Below, piece by piece: positions 1 to 8,975 of a stretch of 64,000 nucleotides of DNA (position 1 is the stretch's first letter; the number at the start of each line of letters is the position of its first letter). The DNA lies in NCBI RefSeq assembly GCF_020524045.1, contig NZ_JAIVKL010000002.1:496001-560000 (forward strand), written 5' to 3'. The stretch is from Metabacillus litoralis. GTDB lineage: Bacteria; Bacillota; Bacilli; Bacillales; Bacillaceae. The notes beneath the pieces are model-generated. The model was given only the letters and a program-made list of their open reading frames with translations. It was not told the origin of the DNA and ran no database searches. The position numbers were made by a program, and so were the translations under genes.

Positions 1-756
1 TAATGCACGAAGCACACTATACTTTTCGGTTGTTTCGTACACTTTTCCTTTTTTCCTCATCCCTGCTGTATCAATGATAACAAATTCTTGTCCTTCATAT
101 TTGTAAACAGTATCAATTGCATCTCGTGTTGTTCCTGCAACATCACTTACAATAACACGATCTTCACCTAAAATCGCATTCACAAGAGAGGATTTACCGA
201 CGTTCGGTCTACCAATCAGTGAGAATTTTATTGTTGTTTCATCATAATCCTCTGTTCCAATATTGTTAAAATGTTTAGCCACTTCATCCAATAAGTCACC
301 TAGTCCTAAACCATGAGATCCTGAGATTGGAAAAGGTTCACCAAAACCTAAGGAGTAAAAATCATAAATTGTTGCTCTCATTTCAGGATTATCTACTTTA
401 TTTACTGCAAGAACTACAGGCTTATTTGAGCGAAAGAGAATTTTTGCTACTTCTTCATCAGCTGCTGTAACCCCTTCACGTGAATTCGTTAAGAAAATGA
501 TCACATCGGCTTCATCTATAGCAATTTCTGCTTGGTGACGAATTTGCGCTAAAAACGGCTCATCTCCTATATCTATACCACCTGTATCAATAATATTGAA
601 GTTATAAGTTAACCATTCACCAGAACTATAAATCCGATCTCTAGTCACTCCAGGAATATCTTCTACGATTGACACACGTTCTCCCACAATTCTGTTGAAA
701 ATTGTAGATTTACCAACGTTAGGCCTTCCAACGATTGCAATTACTGGTTTTGCCAT
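1..756 (-). CDS. der: Ribosome biogenesis GTPase Der (EngA), C-terminal end cut by window edge
   Basis: Essential double-GTPase acting in late 50S subunit assembly. The visible 252 residues begin with a G1 P-loop (GRPNVGKS near residue 10), the DTGG switch motif and NKVD, and a second G domain starts with another GRPNVGKS near residue 180 followed by [10 protein letters not shown]. Two tandem G domains are diagnostic of Der. The KH-like C-terminal domain lies beyond position 1. ATG at 756 is preceded by a GGAAGG ribosome-binding site. Position next to the YIEGIA genes matches Bacillus synteny. Confidence 0.97.
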   Translation of the reverse strand, partial: MAKPVIAIVGRPNVGKSTIFNRIVGERVSIVEDIPGVTRDRIYSSGEWLTYNFNIIDTGGIDIGDEPFLAQIRHQAEIAIDEADVIIFLTNSREGVTAADEEVAKILFRSNKPVVLAVNKVDNPEMRATIYDFYSLGFGEPFPISGSHGLGLGDLLDEVAKHFNNIGTEDYDETTIKFSLIGRPNVGKSSLVNAILGEDRVIVSDVAGTTRDAIDTVYKYEGQEFVIIDTAGMRKKGKVYETTEKYSVLRAL

Positions 757-1377
757 ATTTTACATCCTTCCTGCACATATCAATTTTTACTGGATTTTCA
801 TTATTCAAAATCTAAAAAATAGTTCTTATTATATTTGCACGTCGATACCCCTTTTAGGTGTTAACTTTCGAACATGCTTTGAGTTAAGCTGCCTTTATTG
901 GCACATAACTTCCATCTATAGAGTCAACCTATCTAAAGGATTGTTGAAATCAACTACTACAAATATAAAAATGAGCCCTTTTTATTAAACTTTAACAAAG
1001 GGAAACTCACATTAGTCACTAATTTTCCAGACTATAAAAAGAATGTTAGCTTTCCATTTATTTTTCTATACATCACTTCATTCAATCGCACATAAATATG
1101 TAATTTATAAATTAATATAGAATAATTATTTTTCCAAGGTAATACCTAACATTCCTATATAAGAATCACGCTAGCGCCTTACTCAACCATCGGGCTAGAC
1201 ATCTTAGCTAAACATCTTATACTTTTTTTTATTATAAAAATAGGCTGACTCATGAAAAATGGGTCAGATCCCTCATTCCAATCTACAAAATAGAAGGGAA
1301 CGTGGGAGGGGTCAGACCCCTCTTGAGTCAACCTCCATAACTTTTATATATTAGCAGACATTTGATAAATTCACAAC
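757..1377. other. Intergenic stretch between der and the YIEGIA module
   Basis: About 620 bases of AT-rich sequence. A 97-codon plus-strand frame at 695-988 overlaps der and has no coding features. The only structured part is the imperfect inverted repeat at 1243-1333, annotated separately. No RNA gene or convincing promoter was seen elsewhere in the stretch. Confidence 0.6.
1243..1333. repeat. 91-bp inverted repeat with GGGTCAGAYCCC cores
   Basis: The left arm reads GGCTGACTCATGA then GGGTCAGATCCCTC. The right arm read backwards is GGTTGACTCAAGA then GGGGTCTGACCCCTC. The arms therefore form a long imperfect stem around a short centre, and each core is itself a near-palindrome. It starts with GGCT like the two other repeat families in this window, but I see no matching 8-bp flanking duplication. 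Mobile-repeat origin is inference. Confidence 0.6.
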
Positions 1378-1566
1378 TTAGTGTTTGACAATAACATACA
1401 TGTCATCACCAATACCATGAGCTATACCATCTAAAATGGCTTCAAGGTTCCTAGCATAAAAATGCATCTCTTCTTGTGTTTTGCAAATAAAAATAGCTGT
1501 GCCTCCAGCTGCTTTCGTTTGATCTGTTGTAATAATAGCTAGAATATACTTTTCTAATGCACTCAC
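1378..1566 (-). CDS. Small capping-complex subunit for YIEGIA protein
   Basis: A 62-residue soluble protein. The GTG start overlaps the upstream YIEGIA stop codon (GTGA), and a strong AAGGAGGGG site precedes it, so the two are translationally coupled. It matches the small family annotated as the capping complex subunit for YIEGIA, found next to YIEGIA membrane proteins in spore formers; the name is from memory of that family. No enzyme motif is visible. The molecular role is unknown. Confidence 0.75.
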   Translation of the reverse strand: MSALEKYILAIITTDQTKAAGGTAIFICKTQEEMHFYARNLEAILDGIAHGIGDDMYVIVKH

Positions 1567-2456
1567 TTTACCCCTCCTTGACGATTAGCTTTCGCTTCAG
1601 TAGGCATTCTGATCGCATTTTCAAGTGTAGGCACTTCACCTATAACACGGATTGCTCGCTCAACATCACGTTCTTGTGGTAAAACAAAAACACCTAAGCG
1701 ACCATCATCAAGATCTCTTTTGGCTAAAGGAACAAGTGCTGGTTCACCAGAATCCCGAAATACACCTAATGCAGTGGAAACATCATGGAGAATTGCTTGT
1801 CGTTGACCAAGATTAGCAATAGTCATTTTGGAGTTTGAGTTCTTAGGTGTTAGTACAAATCCCATCCCATAGTTTAAAATGGCTTTTTGTTTTTCAGGTA
1901 TACCTATATTCATAATGTAAATATTATCTACATATAATCCCGCACCATCAAATCTTATTTCCGCATGTTTAATATCAACAAGATCTTTAATTCTACTACC
2001 AGACATTAGTCTTCTAGAAATAAGATAACAGATCACTCCAACAACCAAGGCAACATAAATATTTACCACTAAATAAGCAAACGTAGTAAATAGTGATGTG
2101 AAAATGACTAAGTAATTTCTACTCTCAAACGCAATAGCAATACCCTCTATATATGTTTTACCTCTTGGAACTAGCTCGTAATCATCTAACACAGTGAGTG
2201 TATTTCTCTCCATATTTCGAACATCACGAAACTGAGAAGCAGCTAGGGTTAAAAAAGTAATAGCAGTAAAATCCTCTTCCATTATAGATGGAACAGCTAC
2301 TGTTCCTAACCCTGCTGCGATAAATCCTAATGCTACGTGTATTATTTTCCCATGAAGATATGTTGGATATTGACGATAGTCCGTTTTAAGCATATGTAGT
2401 CTTGTCAGAACACCTACGATGACTCCAAATAACACTGGCATTGTATATTCATTCAT
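1563..2456 (-). CDS. yphB: YIEGIA family membrane protein
   Basis: Multi-span membrane protein of about 297 residues carrying the name-giving YIEGIA motif after a TVLDDYELVPRGKT segment. Helices lie near the N-terminus, around the PSIMEEDFTAITFLTLA segment and before residue 200, followed by a soluble C-terminal half. The open frame extends upstream to 2579, but ATG at 2456 is preferred: it sits one base after the yphA stop and gives an N-terminus (MNEYTMPVLFG) that begins a hydrophobic helix. Family members are conserved in endospore formers. The symbol is by synteny with B. subtilis. Confidence 0.8.
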   Translation of the reverse strand: MNEYTMPVLFGVIVGVLTRLHMLKTDYRQYPTYLHGKIIHVALGFIAAGLGTVAVPSIMEEDFTAITFLTLAASQFRDVRNMERNTLTVLDDYELVPRGKTYIEGIAIAFESRNYLVIFTSLFTTFAYLVVNIYVALVVGVICYLISRRLMSGSRIKDLVDIKHAEIRFDGAGLYVDNIYIMNIGIPEKQKAILNYGMGFVLTPKNSNSKMTIANLGQRQAILHDVSTALGVFRDSGEPALVPLAKRDLDDGRLGVFVLPQERDVERAIRVIGEVPTLENAIRMPTEAKANRQGGVK

Positions 2457-2457
2457 A

Positions 2458-3075
2458 TTATCCCTGCTTTTCCTTTGCTGATTTTTGTAACCTCTGGAGC
2501 TTTTGGACATTCTGTTCAAAAAAGATAATGAGCTTTTGAAACATTGTCCATATACAAATAGAAAAACACCCAATAACAACGATATCTAAAAATACGGGAT
2601 TTCCTATACTTATACTGTTATGGAACTTTGACATAACAAGCCAATATAGCAGTTCCCCATGACATATTGACATAAAAAACAAGGCATACTTTTGCGCAAT
2701 ACTTTTCCCTAAGAAGATTGCGACTATACTTACAACAAAGCTTAGAATTAGTCGATAATCTATTACAAACCAAACAGGATCATATATACTGAATAACATG
2801 GTACCTGCATAGGCAAATGTTATTGTTGTAGATGACAAATAGTAATGAATCATATTGTTATTTCCCTGTTTTACTGAAAGATAATAACCTAAAATTAGAA
2901 ATAACAAAAAAGGCAATGAAAGATGGTACTCTCCTAAAATCATTTCTCCACTACTTGAAAATATGGTTATTAAAATGAAAATGGACATTTTGTCTCTATA
3001 CCTATTTTTTTCCATAATGAATGTTATATAAATCCATGCTAACCACATGAACCAAAAATAAATAATTCCTTCCAC
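2458..3075 (-). CDS. yphA: YphA family membrane protein
   Basis: A 205-residue, almost entirely hydrophobic protein with about six predicted helices and a basic, coiled C-terminal tail. Its length and place between the YIEGIA gene and ypzI match B. subtilis YphA, whose function is not known to me. It forms an operon with the two genes after it, with a single-base gap to the YIEGIA start. The start at 3075 overlaps no neighbour and has a GGAGGGG-type site upstream. Confidence 0.75.
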   Translation of the reverse strand: MEGIIYFWFMWLAWIYITFIMEKNRYRDKMSIFILITIFSSSGEMILGEYHLSLPFLLFLILGYYLSVKQGNNNMIHYYLSSTTITFAYAGTMLFSIYDPVWFVIDYRLILSFVVSIVAIFLGKSIAQKYALFFMSICHGELLYWLVMSKFHNSISIGNPVFLDIVVIGCFSICIWTMFQKLIIFFEQNVQKLQRLQKSAKEKQG

Positions 3076-3208
3076 TATTCACCCCTCCTACTATTCCCAT
3101 TATGTCTCTTTCCAATTAGCTTTAATCGAAAATAAATAAAAAATAGTGCTAATGATATTAAGGTTCATAGTACAAAATGAATATAACGACAATTAAGGAG
3201 GTATTGAG

Positions 3209-3343
3209 ATGGGAAAAGATAGACAAGAGAAGAAGTTAAGGAAAAGTGGTAAAGTAGAATCTGATCGAGATCAATCTCTTGATTATCCAGGAGCTACGAG
3301 AGTAGAAGGCCCTGAAGCTGCAAGAGAGCGTAATAGTAAATAA
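3209..3343 (+). CDS. ypzI: YpzI family small protein
   Basis: A 44-residue, highly charged protein too short for most gene callers: MGKDRQEKKLRKSG then a segment ending GPEAARERNSK. An AAGGAGG site lies seven bases before ATG 3209. The sequence matches the conserved Bacillus YpzI family, which is found at exactly this spot between yphA and fni. It is divergent from yphA. The function is unknown. Confidence 0.88.
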   Translation: MGKDRQEKKLRKSGKVESDRDQSLDYPGATRVEGPEAARERNSK

Positions 3344-3582
3344 AAGTTGCTCAACACTAAAAAGAAGTGATCTTGTTCTGTTATGGATAAAAAGGTTGTT
3401 TTTTCATCGAGGAGCTTCAACTATAAAGGTTAAATTGCTGGGGAAGAAAGCATAAGGCTGATTGAATTGGATTTTTTTCTTCTGAACAGGGAAGCTTATA
3501 ACTCAAGGGAATGAAGTTGTTTACCTGCGAATTAATTAATACATTGTAAGACTAAATACTAAGACTTAGTAAAAATAGCACA

Positions 3583-3616
3583 AAAAGGCAAGTTGGTTTA
3601 AACCAACTTGCCTTTT
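3583..3616. terminator. Bidirectional hairpin between ypzI and fni
   Basis: A perfect inverted repeat, AAAAGGCAAGTTGGTTT and its complement, with A and T runs at both ends. It can terminate fni on the minus strand and ypzI on the plus strand. Confidence 0.85.
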
Positions 3617-3634
3617 CAGCATTTAATTTTATGT

Positions 3635-4687
3635 TTATCTATTACTAAATCTTTTAGTGTCAATACCTCTTTCGGTTAACCAGTGGTGAGTCGAACCTCC
3701 AATAACTATTGGAGCTTTTTGTAGTTCAATAATTGTTTTTGTACCTAATGCTGTCATAATAAAAGTTAAATCTTCTAACATATTCTTTATTTCAAGAACT
3801 AAATCATCATAGCCTTTTTCGATAAAAATCTTCAACAAATAACCTGCTACACCGGATGCAGAAGCCCCCAATGCAATAGCTTTAGCAAGATCTAGTGAGG
3901 TCTGTATTCCACCTGATCCTAGTATTGAGATATCTTTACCAGTACTATTTACTTCAGCAATGGAAGCAGCAGTTGTTATACCCCACTCATCGAAATAGCT
4001 TAACACTTGCTTTCGTCTTTTATTTTCGATTTGCGAAAAATTAGTTCCACCATAACCTCCAACATCTATCGCTGTAACACCAATGTCTATTAATTGACGT
4101 GCTACTTCACGGTTCATGCCGAAACCTACTTCCTTTACTATGACCGGTACTTCAATTTCATTAACAATTTTTTCTATTCTATTCATTGCATTTGTAAAAT
4201 CTCTGTCACCTTCTGGCATCACTAGCTCTTGAACTACATTCAAATGAATTTGAATAGCATTTGCTTCAATCATACTAATTGCTGCTTTTGCTTGATCGAC
4301 GGAAGCCTCACTACCTAAGTTAGCAAAAATCACACCGTTTTTATTTACTCTTCGCATTACTTCGTAGGAAGGTCGTTCACGATTATCTTTAATTGCTGAC
4401 ATTTGTGAACCCACAGCAATAGCGATATTTGTTTCTTTCGCAGCATTAGCTAGTGCTTCGTTTATAATTACAGTGTCTTCACCGCCGCCACCTGTCATTG
4501 CGTTTATAAAAATAGGCGAACTTAATGTAAGTTCGCCTACTGTAGTTGATAAATCTATATTCGAAATTGACAAATTAGGTAAGCTTTGGTGAACAAAGGT
4601 TAGATCATTAAATCCATTTGAACGTTTTTGTCCAGTGGACAACGCATGCTGGATATGCTCTATTTTTCTTTCTGCTCTTTTGTTCAC
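3635..4687 (-). CDS. fni: Type 2 isopentenyl-diphosphate delta-isomerase
   Basis: FMN- and NADPH-dependent enzyme that interconverts IPP and DMAPP for isoprenoid synthesis in the cytosol. The 350 residues show the family motifs: FINAMTGGG near residue 60, a conserved VKEVGFGM segment, [10 protein letters not shown], and the phosphate-binding GSGGI and GVAGYLL regions of a TIM barrel. Length is normal. The start is GTG at 4687 with a modest GGTGAT site. It follows ypfD by 10 bases on the same strand, so co-transcription is likely. Confidence 0.95.
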   Translation of the reverse strand: MNKRAERKIEHIQHALSTGQKRSNGFNDLTFVHQSLPNLSISNIDLSTTVGELTLSSPIFINAMTGGGGEDTVIINEALANAAKETNIAIAVGSQMSAIKDNRERPSYEVMRRVNKNGVIFANLGSEASVDQAKAAISMIEANAIQIHLNVVQELVMPEGDRDFTNAMNRIEKIVNEIEVPVIVKEVGFGMNREVARQLIDIGVTAIDVGGYGGTNFSQIENKRRKQVLSYFDEWGITTAASIAEVNSTGKDISILGSGGIQTSLDLAKAIALGASASGVAGYLLKIFIEKGYDDLVLEIKNMLEDLTFIMTALGTKTIIELQKAPIVIGGSTHHWLTERGIDTKRFSNR

Positions 4688-4697
4688 ATTATCACCA

Positions 4698-5846
4698 TTA
4701 TTTTAATTTTTTTAATTGATCACCAATCAAATCACCAAGTTGAAAACCTGAAGATGATTCTTCTTGAGCTTGATAGTTACTTACATCTTCTGCTGTTGCA
4801 TTCGGTGATTCCTCTAATTCACGAATACTTAAAGATATTCTTTGCTCAGTTTCATTTACATCTAAAACTTTCACTTTCACTGTTTGATTTACATCAAGAA
4901 CTTCTTGTGGAGTAGCAATATGTTTATGTGAAATTTGAGAGATATGTACAAGCCCCTCAACTCCAGGAAAAATTTCCACAAATGCACCAAAAGAAACCAA
5001 ACGCTTCACTGCACCTTCTAATACTTCACCAACTTTTACTTTTTCAGTAATGTTAGCCCATGGTCCAGGTAAAGTTTCTTTAATAGATAAAGATATTCTT
5101 TCATTATCACGATCTACTGCCAGAACTTTCACTGAAACTTTTTGACCTTCTTCAACAACATCTGATGGTTTATCAATATGATTATGTGATAATTGAGAGA
5201 TATGAACTAATCCATCAATTCCACCAATATCAACAAATGCACCGAAATCAGTTAACCTTTGAACCGTCCCCTCAATCGTTGAACCAACTTTAACAGTTTC
5301 TAAAAGAACTGATTTTTTCTGACTTTGTTGTTGTTCAATAACGGCACGATGAGAAAGGATAACTCTATTTTTCTCACGATCTAACTCTACAACAATAAGA
5401 GATAGAGTTTTATTCATATAGTCTGAGAAATCTTCTACATAATGTGCCTCTACTAAAGATGCTGGGATAAACCCTCTTACTCCTAAATCAACAACAAGAC
5501 CGCCTTTTACAACGTCCTTAACTTCTGATTCAAAAACTTCTTTTGTAGTAAATTTTTGTTCTAAAGCATCCCAAGCTTTTTCAGCATCAACTGCTCTCTT
5601 TGAAAGAACTAATGCCTCATCTTCAACTTTAAGCACCTTTAAATCTAGTTCATCATTTTCTTTTGTCACATCAGAAGCTTTTTCTACATGAAGGCTTGAA
5701 AGCTCACTTATTGGTATGATACCAGTATGCTTACAGTTCTCTATCTCGACAATAACCTGTTTCTCTTCCACCTTTGTAACAATACCCTTTAAAATATCCC
5801 CTACTTCAGGTGTTTCAACATGAACATTATTTAAATCTTCTACCAT
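4698..5846 (-). CDS. ypfD: 30S ribosomal protein S1 homolog YpfD
   Basis: A 382-residue protein with four consecutive S1 RNA-binding repeats (roughly residues 14-85, 102-167, 187-255 and 272-341). The later repeats contain clear GxVxxxxxFGAFV...GLVHISQ signatures. The acidic tail is unstructured. In B. subtilis YpfD is not an essential ribosomal protein, unlike S1 of Gram-negatives. ATG 5846 has an AAGGAGG site seven bases upstream. Confidence 0.93.
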   Translation of the reverse strand: MVEDLNNVHVETPEVGDILKGIVTKVEEKQVIVEIENCKHTGIIPISELSSLHVEKASDVTKENDELDLKVLKVEDEALVLSKRAVDAEKAWDALEQKFTTKEVFESEVKDVVKGGLVVDLGVRGFIPASLVEAHYVEDFSDYMNKTLSLIVVELDREKNRVILSHRAVIEQQQSQKKSVLLETVKVGSTIEGTVQRLTDFGAFVDIGGIDGLVHISQLSHNHIDKPSDVVEEGQKVSVKVLAVDRDNERISLSIKETLPGPWANITEKVKVGEVLEGAVKRLVSFGAFVEIFPGVEGLVHISQISHKHIATPQEVLDVNQTVKVKVLDVNETEQRISLSIRELEESPNATAEDVSNYQAQEESSSGFQLGDLIGDQLKKLK

Positions 5847-6005
5847 CTCAATTACCTCCTTGTCAAAACCTGCGCGACTTTTGATTAACTATATGTATGA
5901 TTTCATTTTACCACAAAGTTAGCACTCATCTAAAATAAAATGAAATAAACCCTATTATTAAACTTCTAATAAATGCCTCATTTTGTCAAGTAACTAACAC
6001 TCTCA

Positions 6006-6587
6006 TTAATTATACTTTTTAATGAGATTTCCGATCTCGTCCATGATGATACTTGTCATTTCTTCTGGAGAAATTTTTTCCTGACGGTACTTTTCCATAT
6101 CAATTGGCTTTCCATAAACAACTTTTATTGACTTTAATGATTTGTAAGGTCCAATTATGGCACACGGAACAACTGCCGCATTCGAACGAAGTGCAAAAAA
6201 ACCTGCTCCTGGAAGGCCTTTACCAAGCTCTCCATTTTTACTTCTTGTACCTTCTGGAAACAAACCTAAAACATGACCTTCTTTTAAAACTTTTAACCCT
6301 GCTCTTAAAGCCTCACGGTCACCCCCACCACGTTTAACAGGAAATGTTCCAAAATTTTTAAGGAGATCCTTTAAAACTGGAACATTAAATAGCTCAGCTT
6401 TAGCCATAAAAAACACTTTTCTAGGAGCAGTAACTCCAACTACAGGTGGATCTAAGTTACTAATATGATTGGTACAGAGCAACACAGAACCTTCTTTAGG
6501 AAAATGCTCTAATCCTTCAACTTTTATTCTATAGGTAGGTTTAAGGAGGCCTGCAACAACTGATCTAGCAAAAGGATATAATGACAC
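6006..6587 (-). CDS. plsC: 1-acyl-sn-glycerol-3-phosphate acyltransferase
   Basis: Converts lysophosphatidic acid to phosphatidic acid at the membrane. The catalytic HX4D motif is at His41-Asp46 (NHISNLDPP) and the substrate-binding FPEGTRS motif at residues 110-116. At 193 residues it is a normal short Bacillus PlsC. The start is GTG at 6587 with an AAAGG site. It follows cmk by four bases, so the two are an operon. Confidence 0.95.
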   Translation of the reverse strand: MSLYPFARSVVAGLLKPTYRIKVEGLEHFPKEGSVLLCTNHISNLDPPVVGVTAPRKVFFMAKAELFNVPVLKDLLKNFGTFPVKRGGGDREALRAGLKVLKEGHVLGLFPEGTRSKNGELGKGLPGAGFFALRSNAAVVPCAIIGPYKSLKSIKVVYGKPIDMEKYRQEKISPEEMTSIIMDEIGNLIKKYN

Positions 6588-6591
6588 GGTA

Positions 6592-7263
6592 TCAAAGCCT
6601 TTCTTCTATATATTCTTCTATTTTCTTCACTACATCTTGAATTGATAAACTTGTTGTATCGATTTCAATTGCATCATCTGCTTTTTTGAGTGGAGCAATT
6701 TCTCGCTCAGAATCCAATTTATCACGATTTGCTATTTCTGTTTTTAACTTCTCTAAATCTTCCGTAAATCCTTTTTTTATATTTTCATCATAACGTCTTT
6801 TGGCTCTTTCTTCTACGGACGCTTTTAAGAATATTTTCAATTCAGCATTTGGTAATACATGTGTGCCAATATCACGTCCATCCATAACAACTCCACCATC
6901 ATTTGCTAAGTCTCGTTGTCTTCGTAACATTTCCTCTCTTACCTTTGAATGCATCGCTACAAATGACACATTATTTGTTACCTGATTCGTTCTAATCATT
7001 TCAGTTACATTTTCTTCATTAACTAAAACAATTTGACCATTTTCAGAAGGAATAAGATCTATTTTTATCTTTGAAAGTATATTCGCTACTTTATTTTCAT
7101 CTTTTAAATCAACTTCAGCCTCTATTGCCTTATATGTTAGTGCTCTATACATAGCACCTGTATCAATATAAATATATGAATAATCCTCAGCAATTATTTT
7201 AGCTACCGTACTTTTGCCTGCTGCTGCTGGCCCATCAATTGCAACTGATAATTTTTGTTTCAT
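6592..7263 (-). CDS. cmk: Cytidylate kinase
   Basis: Phosphorylates CMP and dCMP with ATP. The P-loop GPAAAGKST is at residues 11-19, followed by [10 protein letters not shown] and the [11 protein letters not shown] nucleotide-binding segment. The frame is open to 7308, but ATG 7263 is chosen: a TTGGAGG site precedes it and the resulting [11 protein letters not shown] matches the family N-terminus. It is the first gene of the cmk-plsC pair. Confidence 0.96.
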   Translation of the reverse strand: MKQKLSVAIDGPAAAGKSTVAKIIAEDYSYIYIDTGAMYRALTYKAIEAEVDLKDENKVANILSKIKIDLIPSENGQIVLVNEENVTEMIRTNQVTNNVSFVAMHSKVREEMLRRQRDLANDGGVVMDGRDIGTHVLPNAELKIFLKASVEERAKRRYDENIKKGFTEDLEKLKTEIANRDKLDSEREIAPLKKADDAIEIDTTSLSIQDVVKKIEEYIEERL

Positions 7264-7495
7264 TGTTTCCTCCAAATAGGTTTTTAGTCTAGTAGTTTTT
7301 GATATCAAATAATAATGTTTTTAGGTGAACATATTTGGTTCTTTTTAGTCACGCACAAGAAGGTTAAATTAATGGCTACTAGTATAGTGCAAAATACGAA
7401 TAGAATGATGCACTACACTATAATAGAAACTAAGTAGATATTTTATACTTAGTTATCTTGTGGAAAGAAACTGAAATAGAAGAAATATCCCAGTA

Positions 7496-7678
7496 TCATT
7501 CACCTTGACTGAAGGTTTCCAGCCATTCTGTTATTGTAATTTTATTAACACCTTCATACTGAACAACTCTTGATAGATATGGCTGTATATGATTTTGCTG
7601 AACTAACACTTGAGCACATATCAATATAATAAATTGAATAATAATTAGTTTTATTAAAATTCGATCGAGTCTTTTCAT
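7496..7678 (-). CDS. ypfB: YpfB family small membrane protein (DUF5359)
   Basis: A 60-residue protein with one N-terminal transmembrane helix (residues 8-24) and a polar tail. Its size, topology and place between motI and cmk match B. subtilis YpfB. Function unknown. A GGAG site lies about eleven bases before ATG 7678. Confidence 0.75.
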   Translation of the reverse strand: MKRLDRILIKLIIIQFIILICAQVLVQQNHIQPYLSRVVQYEGVNKITITEWLETFSQGE

Positions 7679-7730
7679 AGGAAAGTCATCTCCGGCATTT
7701 TTTTACTAGTATGCTAAAAAAAACCAGAAT

Positions 7731-8390
7731 TTATTCCGCTATTAGACCTTTTCTCCGCATAAGAATTTGTTGTTCAAAGCAAAAACGAATAACTGTTTGC
7801 CGTTTAACTTCATCTAGATCGATAAATTGAATTGGAGCTTTCACAAATTGTTCATTTTCTGCATCTATAAAACGAATAATCTTAGCCTTCAATTTAAGAT
7901 ATTCAATTTTTTCATTTTGAAACGGTAATGAAAACCAAATAGTTACTTCATGATTAGGTTTTACTTTTACAGTCTTTGGAAGGATAATCGCAGCTCCACC
8001 AGCACTGATATCTGATGTAACAGCTGTAAAAGGTTCAAATTCTCTATTCATTGGATGAATAGCAATATCTAGAGAAGTATCAATTCTTACATACTCTCTC
8101 CTTTGTATCCTAATTAAATGCTCATCTCCAGGATATGTAACAGAAATCATTGGTATATTCTCTTTCACTCTACCAGTTACTTCGGTATGGAAGCGATATG
8201 CACTTTCGTTATTTACGAATGAAGCAATTAATTCTGTTCCGAGCATTAAGTAGGCAGTTCGACCTGTTTCACTGTTTACTGGGTAATCAAAATACAACTT
8301 ATTTCCCTTTTGTTCGACTAACTTACATTTCATTCTTTCAACTACTGATCCCTTTGTTTCTAAGTTTATGACATCCCCAATTTTTATCAC
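7731..8390 (-). CDS. motI: Flagellar brake protein MotI (YpfA), PilZ c-di-GMP receptor
   Basis: Cytosolic c-di-GMP receptor which, in B. subtilis, binds MotA and disengages the flagellar stator. It has an N-terminal YcgR-like domain and a C-terminal PilZ domain. Both PilZ signatures are present: RREYVR at residues 97-102 and DISAGG at 127-132. The open frame starts at 8450, but GTG 8390 is preferred because it gives 219 residues and the N-terminus (V)IKIGDVINLE expected for the family, with an AGAGAG site upstream. Its presence suggests a motile organism. Confidence 0.9.
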   Translation of the reverse strand: MIKIGDVINLETKGSVVERMKCKLVEQKGNKLYFDYPVNSETGRTAYLMLGTELIASFVNNESAYRFHTEVTGRVKENIPMISVTYPGDEHLIRIQRREYVRIDTSLDIAIHPMNREFEPFTAVTSDISAGGAAIILPKTVKVKPNHEVTIWFSLPFQNEKIEYLKLKAKIIRFIDAENEQFVKAPIQFIDLDEVKRQTVIRFCFEQQILMRRKGLIAE

Positions 8391-8621
8391 ATTATCACTC
8401 TCTCTGATTGCTCTCTTTCTTATTAAAGCATGGAAGAAAGGGTTGTGCAAGAGGACATTACTTTTAAGAGTTTTGTCCTACAAATGCTTCATTATATGAA
8501 ACCTTATCCTATACCTCAACCGTTTATAATAGAAGTTTAACTACTCATTTAATGAATAGTGGAATATGTATTTCTTCCTAGTAAAATCAGCACAACAGTT
8601 ACAAGTAAAGTCTTATTTTAA

Positions 8622-8781
8622 AGTTCTTTTCTGAACGATTGTTGCTATTTAACCAAAATTTAGAATCTATGCAGTAGTATTCCACTATAAGGGTGCCTTT
8701 ATATGAAAAAAAGATGCCACTAGACTTAATACAGTGCTGATTAGGGTATTTAAAAGCAACAAAAAATTTGCGATTACAGCC
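8622..8781 (-). mobile_element. Family A MITE-like element, copy 1 (160 bp)
   Basis: Same sequence as the copies at 19459, 40284 and 44192, in the opposite orientation. Its ends form an imperfect terminal inverted repeat: one reads AGTTCTTTTCTGAACG and the other, reversed, GGCTGTAATCGCAAA. It is flanked on both sides by the direct repeat TATTTTAA (8614-8621 and 8782-8789), which I read as an 8-bp target duplication. It has no coding capacity, so it would need a transposase supplied elsewhere. Confidence 0.85.
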
Positions 8782-8789
8782 TATTTTAA

Positions 8790-8850
8790 AAAGGATGATT
8801 CTGGTTCTAACAAATAAATACGTCAATTAGCAATAATCTCTTAGAAAAAA
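8790..8850 (+). repeat. Right-end fragment of a second family A element
   Basis: The segment with GGTTCTAACAAATAAATACG followed by TCAATTAGCAATAATCTC closely resembles the right end of the copy at 19459 (GGTTCTAACAGATATAAACG, then TCAATTAGCAACACTCTT). It directly abuts copy 1 in the opposite orientation. A decayed left half may lie before 8614. It is probably an older copy interrupted by copy 1; that reading is inference. Confidence 0.6.
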
Positions 8851-8923
8851 ACTTTAAGAAAAGCTAAAGCGACGTTTTTTTTATGCTAATATAACCTTGT
8901 CAGAAGGCTTCTGTAACTATAGG

Positions 8924-8965
8924 AAAAAAGACGGGTACCTCATTAAATATTGAGATAGCCGTCTT
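8924..8965 (-). terminator. Terminator of the sleB-ypeB operon
   Basis: Stem AAGACGGCTATCTCA pairing with TGAGGTACCCGTCTT on the minus strand, followed by a run of six T, just after the ypeB stop. Confidence 0.85.
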
Positions 8966-8975
8966 ATAATTCCAA

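Larger units (their letters stand above)
8391..8975. other. Intergenic region holding nested repeats
   Basis: Contains a complete family A element (8622-8781), what looks like the right end of a second copy (about 8790-8850), and the ypeB terminator. A 75-codon minus-strand frame at 8599-8826 lies almost wholly inside the repeat and is not a gene. Confidence 0.7.

Noticed and set aside
695-988. 97-codon plus-strand frame overlapping the start of der
   Set aside because: Antisense to der N-terminus, with no ribosome-binding site and atypical composition.
8599-8826. 75-codon minus-strand frame
   Set aside because: Lies almost entirely inside the family A element and is not conserved as a frame in the other copies.
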